Shown: positions 60,137 to 64,000 of the stretch, piece after piece
How the letters are laid out: each line of letters starts with the position of its first letter
How positions within the stretch are numbered: position 1 is the stretch's first letter
NCBI GenBank assembly: GCA_029204225.1
Contig: CM055108.1
Span: 18,509,779 to 18,573,778 of the forward strand
From: Diphasiastrum complanatum
Taxonomy: Eukaryota > Streptophyta > Lycopodiopsida > Lycopodiales > Lycopodiaceae
Length of the DNA: 64,000 bases
Direction of reading: 5' to 3'
Made by a program: the position numbers and the translations under genes
Notes under the pieces: model-generated
The model's database searches: none
The model's input: the letters and a program-made list of their open reading frames with translations, nothing else
What the model was told of the DNA's origin: nothing

Positions 60137-60998
60137 TGTTGAAAATTGTCACTTCTCACTTGACATTGGTTCATGTAAATATTGATCAAACATTAGAATA
60201 TGTTGATGATATGATTTCACACGTGTGGAGCATGTTCCCATGTGTGAAAGGATGTACTTTTCATGTTTGTATATATCCAAATTGATTTTGTATCATTCTA
60301 GTTAGTGTGAACATGAAATGACTAGTTTTTAGTCAAGTTGACTAGTCACCTACAAATTAGCTTTTCCTTGCATGTGCATGAGTAAATGCTCCCACATGGC
60401 AAGTGGATGTTCACATGTGTGTATAGAGTACTAGAAGATAAGAGTTGACCATTTTCCTTAGATCCTATTTTGTAGGGAATATTCCTATATTCTAGGAGAC
60501 TAGCTTTTTGGATTTTAGTCATATTCTAGAAGGTCAACTATTGGATAAGGATCAAGGATGGATCAAATGGATAGATATGAGTGATGTGGCACTCTTCACA
60601 CGTGTGAAGGCCTGCTGGACTGTACCAGACTCATGGATGTACTTGATCCATAAAAGGATCATCATTTTGCTAAGAAAATTGATGAGACTTTTGCACTCTA
60701 CACTTTTGTGAGATTTCTAGTCATTTGTCTTGTGATTTTTATGCATGATTGCTATCTAGTATCATTGTACTTGTTGTTTCAGGTGCAGTCCGTACAGTGG
60801 ACAGTACTCCACACGTGTGAAGCCGCTCTCACTAAAAAATGATGTGTTGATCCATTGCTCTTGCTTAAATCCAAGTGTAGTGAATCTAGATCAAGATCTA
60901 ATGTGTAGAACTTGATAGATTCATTGATTAAGCAACCAATAACTCTCTATGATTGTAAAGTACAATCATTATTGTCCTAAAAACTGTAAAATTTATCA
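60137..60998 (+). repeat. Copia 3' LTR, 862 bp
   Basis: Same sequence as the 5' LTR as far as can be read, including the three CACACGTGTG palindromes. It is followed by the second GATTT target copy. Confidence 0.95.
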
Positions 60999-61003
60999 GA
61001 TTT

Positions 61004-61269
61004 TGGCTACTGATGGTTTTTTTTATGGCTTATTTCTAAACTAAAGATCAAGGGATAGGTAGTTGCCATCAAACTTGACCTTGATTTTGAAAAGGCTTTT
61101 TTCCCAGTTTTTGATAGTCTTACCGAAGCAGCTGATAGATCATTGCAAGTGTTGCATTCAAATTACTAGATCCAAATTGAAGGCTACATGATGTCAGGTT
61201 GACAATTTCAAAATGATTTTATATCATGCAAAGCAAAGCATGGTTATTTTAGACATTTTACCTCAATAT
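61004..61269. other. Pre-insertion flank
   Basis: Short unassigned stretch between two copia elements. It continues the tandem repeat interrupted at 54684 for its first tens of bases. No gene seen. Confidence 0.4.
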
Positions 61270-62054
61270 TGTTGGAAATTAAGTCCACAATTTTCTCCTT
61301 GGTGAATACTATTTTCTATTTCAGGATTCTTCCTACACGTTTATTGATCATTGATCTAGGGTCAGATGAAACCTCTTTTGGTTCTATGTCTGCTCATATG
61401 ATATCTGCAGGAATCACATAATTCAGACAGTCGAACTACTCGAAGGACGATTATGTCGGGGCTTCCGACTGATCTTCATCCATGGATCAAAGACTAAAGG
61501 GTAATCCTTCCTATTCATTTCACATTCGAATGTCAAGTTCAAGAATTTGAAGAACATTGAAGATTTGACTATCTTCAATGACTTCAACAAATCAGTGTTT
61601 TCTATCAATCTGCAGAGATACACTATTTTTCGCAATAGTCTATAAAATGAATTGATTGTCGCACAGTTCGCATTTTTTCCAACTCTCGAAAAACATGACA
61701 ATTTTTTACAATGACTTCTTTTCAAATAATTCAAAGAAGTGAACTTTTGTTGGCTTTTTCGCATTTTTCCAAAATGCGACAAAATACGAAATGTGACTTT
61801 TGACATCAGTTTCAACACCTTCGGATTTTTCACATTCTCTTTGGTGGACTATACTCATTCATTTGTCTGAGTATGAACTATTTTACGATCCTATCAGTGA
61901 GAACGCATGTGTTGCGAATCTATTTCTACATTTACATTCTTTCAGACTGTGCTTGCTTGTAGTAGTCCATAACAATTGGAGAGTTGTTTTTGCAATTAAT
62001 TTACTTCTCTCTTCCTCTGTTGCCATCGTCTCTCACCCCTCTACTTGAACAGCA
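61270..62054 (+). repeat. Copia 5' LTR, 785 bp
   Basis: Starts TGTTGGAAATTAAGTCC and ends TTGAACAGCA, directly followed by the primer-binding site. The 136-codon frame on the opposite strand (61423-61833) is not supported as a gene. Confidence 0.85.
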
Positions 62055-62066
62055 TGGTATTAGAGC
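62055..62066 (+). other. Primer-binding site
   Basis: TGGTATTAGAGC, one base from the canonical copia TGGTATCAGAGC, abuts the LTR end. Confidence 0.82.
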
Positions 62067-62079
62067 ATCAGCTCAATAA

Positions 62080-63060
62080 ATGGAGAGATTGTCTATTTGT
62101 TTTACTGTCGATATGTCTCTTACCGTTAAGTCCTCATATTCTTCATCCAACGAAGTTAGGATCATTGACAAGTTCAACGGATCTAACTTCTACATCTGGA
62201 AGTTAAAACTCCGGATGATGTTGATAGATAGAGACCTTTGGGATGTTGTAGACGGGTCTGACCATTGCACTTACCTGCGAAATTATGGATAGAAGCTACT
62301 GCCACAGCCTGTTATGTACAGAACAGATCCAGCACTAAAGTTGTCAACAACAAGACTCTTTATCAAGGGCACAAGCCTAGTGTCGGCCATTTAAAAGTCT
62401 TTGGTTGTATATGTTTCGTTCATGTTCCTAAAGAGCTTAGGAAGAAACTGGATCATAGAACAAATAAGTGCATTTTCATTGGCTATCCCGATGAACATAA
62501 AGCTTATAAAGTTATGATCCATCCACCAATGTAGCATTTGTTTCATGAAATGTAATCTTCAAGAAAAATACATTCTATGACTTCAAACAACCATCGATAA
62601 ATGATGTTGTGACATTTCAGCCTATTTTACACAGCATGAAATCTTCCAATCATGATGTTTCTTCTATAGAACCTGCAACTACAGCTACAAAAGCCAAGCA
62701 GCCGACAATACTAGACCCCAACCTAGCTCTATCATATCTGGACAACTTCAAGAAGAAGCACCATCACAATTTTGTCAACCGACTATCCGAAGATCCTACA
62801 GATCTGAACAGTTCTTGAGAGGTATACACCTCAATCTTTCTTGACTTCATCAAAAGATTTAGAGACCCTAGACCTGGACACTGGTCGACTTCCCCACTCA
62901 CAAGAGAGTTATTGACAGCAAGTGGATCTTCAAGAAGAAGATCAACTCTGATGGTTCCATTGCTAAATGGAAAGCACGGTTGGTGGTTTGTTTCACTCAA
63001 ATACAAGGAGTGGACTATTAGGAAATTTTCAGTCTTGTTATTAAAAATGCTTTTATTCTC
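62080..63060 (+). pseudogene. Copia gag-integrase-RT remnant with large internal deletion
   Basis: The gag N-terminus at 62080-62265 (FNGSNFYIWKLKLRMMLIDR, then DLWDVVDG) runs within a few codons into an integrase C-terminal piece at 62265-62534 (LPAKLWIEATATACYVQNRS and HLKVFGCICFVHVPKELRKK). The rest of gag, the protease and the integrase core are deleted. An RT N-terminal piece near 62870-63020 (WIFKKKINSDGSIAKWKARL) follows with stops. The integrase and RT pieces closely match those at 17.6-18.4 kb, confirming the family link. Confidence 0.85.
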
Positions 63061-63541
63061 GTCGCCGTAAGATGTGTTGGGGAGGCACTGGGCTTTGTTT
63101 TCGCTCATTGGCCAATCCGCGACTTGTCGACCTTCTGATATTGGTAATCCCGGTATATCTGGATTCTAGAACTCTGTCTCGGTTACTTGTCGACACTCCT
63201 TAATGTAGTTTGGTGTCATGATTCCTTTATTTGATATCCACCATTTGGCTCTTTTGCCATCTAGAATCCTTTAGAAGAATCTTCATCATAATCTTCTAAC
63301 ATGCCCCCACTACAACTTTGGTGATAGTCCCTTCGCACCTGCATATGATCGTGGGCGTTGGCGTATGTGGTGATGTGGCGATGTGAGACCGTCGCGGAAG
63401 GAAGGGAAAAAGTGGTATAGACAAGAGGGGCAAAAAGATTTGGCGAAAAGTTAGAAAAAAAAATTCGACAACAAAAGTGAGGTTGAGAGGGGTGAAACAA
63501 AGAAAGCGTTTGTACAAATGGATAAAAGAAAAAATAAAAAA
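63061..63541 (-). other. Unassigned, possible minus-strand LTR start
   Basis: On the minus strand 'agtgggggcatgttagaagattatgatgaag' (near 63310-63280) looks like a polypurine tract followed by an LTR start TGTTAGAAG. If so, an LTR would run left to about 63060. No second LTR copy or pol motif is available to confirm. The plus strand is purine-rich from 63400 on. Confidence 0.25.
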
Positions 63542-64000
63542 TTAAAAGAATAAAGAAAAATAAGAAAGAGAAAATGAATTAATGTGAAAAGAAAGAAAAA
63601 TAATATTAGTCCGTTGATACTTTTTTTGGAATTTTTTTTTTTTAAGGATACAAGGTGTGGAGATATGCTTCAGGGAGCCATTTCTAGTTGTTGGCCCTTC
63701 GGTTTCTACAACAATGCAAACAAAACATGACCACAATTGGTTGCGTGTTGTGGATTGCGAGTCTGTCGTGTACCATCTTTCCAACCTCACGATATTAACA
63801 AATGACATCATAGACAAGCGATGATAGGTCTGGTACAAGGGAATTTGATCCACAATGGCCGACATTTTGAAGGCTTTATTCGGGTTGAAACTGTACTCAC
63901 CAAAGCACATATCCCACCTAGTTTCCACTTTTGTAGTTGTTAGCAATGTATCCACATTATAGTTGGCTTCCAGTATAATTGGATCTGGATAGTTAGCCAC
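63542..64000 (-). CDS. Unidentified reading frame running off the window
   Basis: The minus-strand frame is open from the window edge (no ATG seen; the first codon is Val) to 63542. Its first ~105 residues look protein-like, including WDMCFGEYSFNPNKAFKMSA and LERWYTTDSQS. The last ~40 are Lys/Phe/Ser-rich low-complexity sequence. No family recognised. It might be part of the putative minus-strand LTR element or a host exon with an unspliced tail. Support is only the open length. Confidence 0.25.
   Translation of the reverse strand: MANYPDPIILEANYNVDTLLTTTKVETRWDMCFGEYSFNPNKAFKMSAIVDQIPLYQTYHRLSMMSFVNIVRLERWYTTDSQSTTRNQLWSCFVCIVVETEGPTTRNGSLKHISTPCILKKKKFQKKYQRTNIIFLSFHINSFSLSYFSLFF

Larger units (their letters stand above)
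54680..61003 (+). mobile_element. Full-length, apparently intact Ty1/copia retrotransposon
   Basis: Complete layout: target duplication GATTT (54680-54684 and 60999-61003), 862-bp LTRs (54685-55546 and 60137-60998), primer-binding site TGGTATCAGAGC at 55547-55558 (initiator tRNA-Met type), one uninterrupted 1326-codon gag-pol frame, and polypurine tract 'gtgaggaggag' ending at 60136. The two LTRs look identical by eye across their length at a constant offset of 5452. With a clean target duplication and open frame, that indicates a very recent insertion and possible activity. Confidence 0.95.
61270..63060 (+). mobile_element. Internally deleted copia element with complete 5' LTR
   Basis: Full LTR at 61270-62054, primer-binding site at 62055-62066, a gag start, then an abrupt jump to integrase and RT pieces. 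No 3' LTR is found after 63060. The LTR belongs to the same family as those at 16280 and 19676. Because this copy keeps both TG...CA ends, it defines the LTR length (785 bp) for the family. Confidence 0.85.

Noticed and set aside
61060-61130. A LINE-like reverse transcriptase motif (IKLDLDFEKAF)
   Set aside because: Only about a dozen residues match, and no other RT motif follows on either side; probably chance.

Overview
The window looks like nuclear DNA of a land plant, most likely a seed plant with a large, transposon-rich genome. The support is: two plant gene families (a STIG1-type cysteine-rich secreted protein and a NO VEIN-type GHKL ATPase), GT-AG introns of up to about 5.5 kb, and Ty1/copia and Ty3 elements with plant-style primer-binding sites. 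Long introns and nested, decayed LTR elements fit a gymnosperm, but that placement is inference; no marker in the window fixes the species.

Layout. 1-4.2 kb: a decayed copia pol, one arm of a 1.7-2.4 kb inverted repeat, and a decayed Ty3 gag. 5.1-7.5 kb: an intact STIG1-like gene on the minus strand, with tandem repeats on both sides. 8.9-15.3 kb: a very long GA microsatellite, a duplicated ~430 bp block, a 5'-truncated minus-strand copia element with its 3' LTR, and the second inverted-repeat arm. 16.3-28.3 kb: a decayed copia element abutting a fairly complete but frameshifted Ty3 element that lacks its 3' LTR. 28.3-35.3 kb: AT-rich DNA with a Helitron Rep remnant and several unidentified broken reading frames on the minus strand. 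35.5-52.2 kb: a 12-exon host gene on the plus strand. 53.1-54.3 kb: an unidentified minus-strand gene or gene fragment. 54.7-61.0 kb: a full-length copia element that looks intact and recent, with an identical 5-bp target duplication on each side. 61.3-63.1 kb: an internally deleted copia element of the same LTR family as the one at 16.3 kb. The last kilobase is unresolved.

The most interesting locus is the 12-exon gene. Its exons join in perfect phase to give 1712 codons. The N-terminus is a GHKL (HSP90/MORC/NO VEIN-type) ATPase followed by the NO VEIN-like body. The C-terminus is a single RNase III domain with all the acidic metal-binding residues in place. One continuous 1424-base exon carries both the end of the NO VEIN-like region and the first half of the RNase III domain, so the fusion does not come from joining neighbouring genes by mistake. 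A GHKL ATPase fused to an RNase III nuclease suggests a double-stranded-RNA processing factor that differs from Dicer and from the usual RNase-III-like proteins. I could not search databases to test novelty.

The remainder is mostly layered transposon history. One copia element (54.7-61.0 kb) appears capable of encoding everything it needs; the others are broken.
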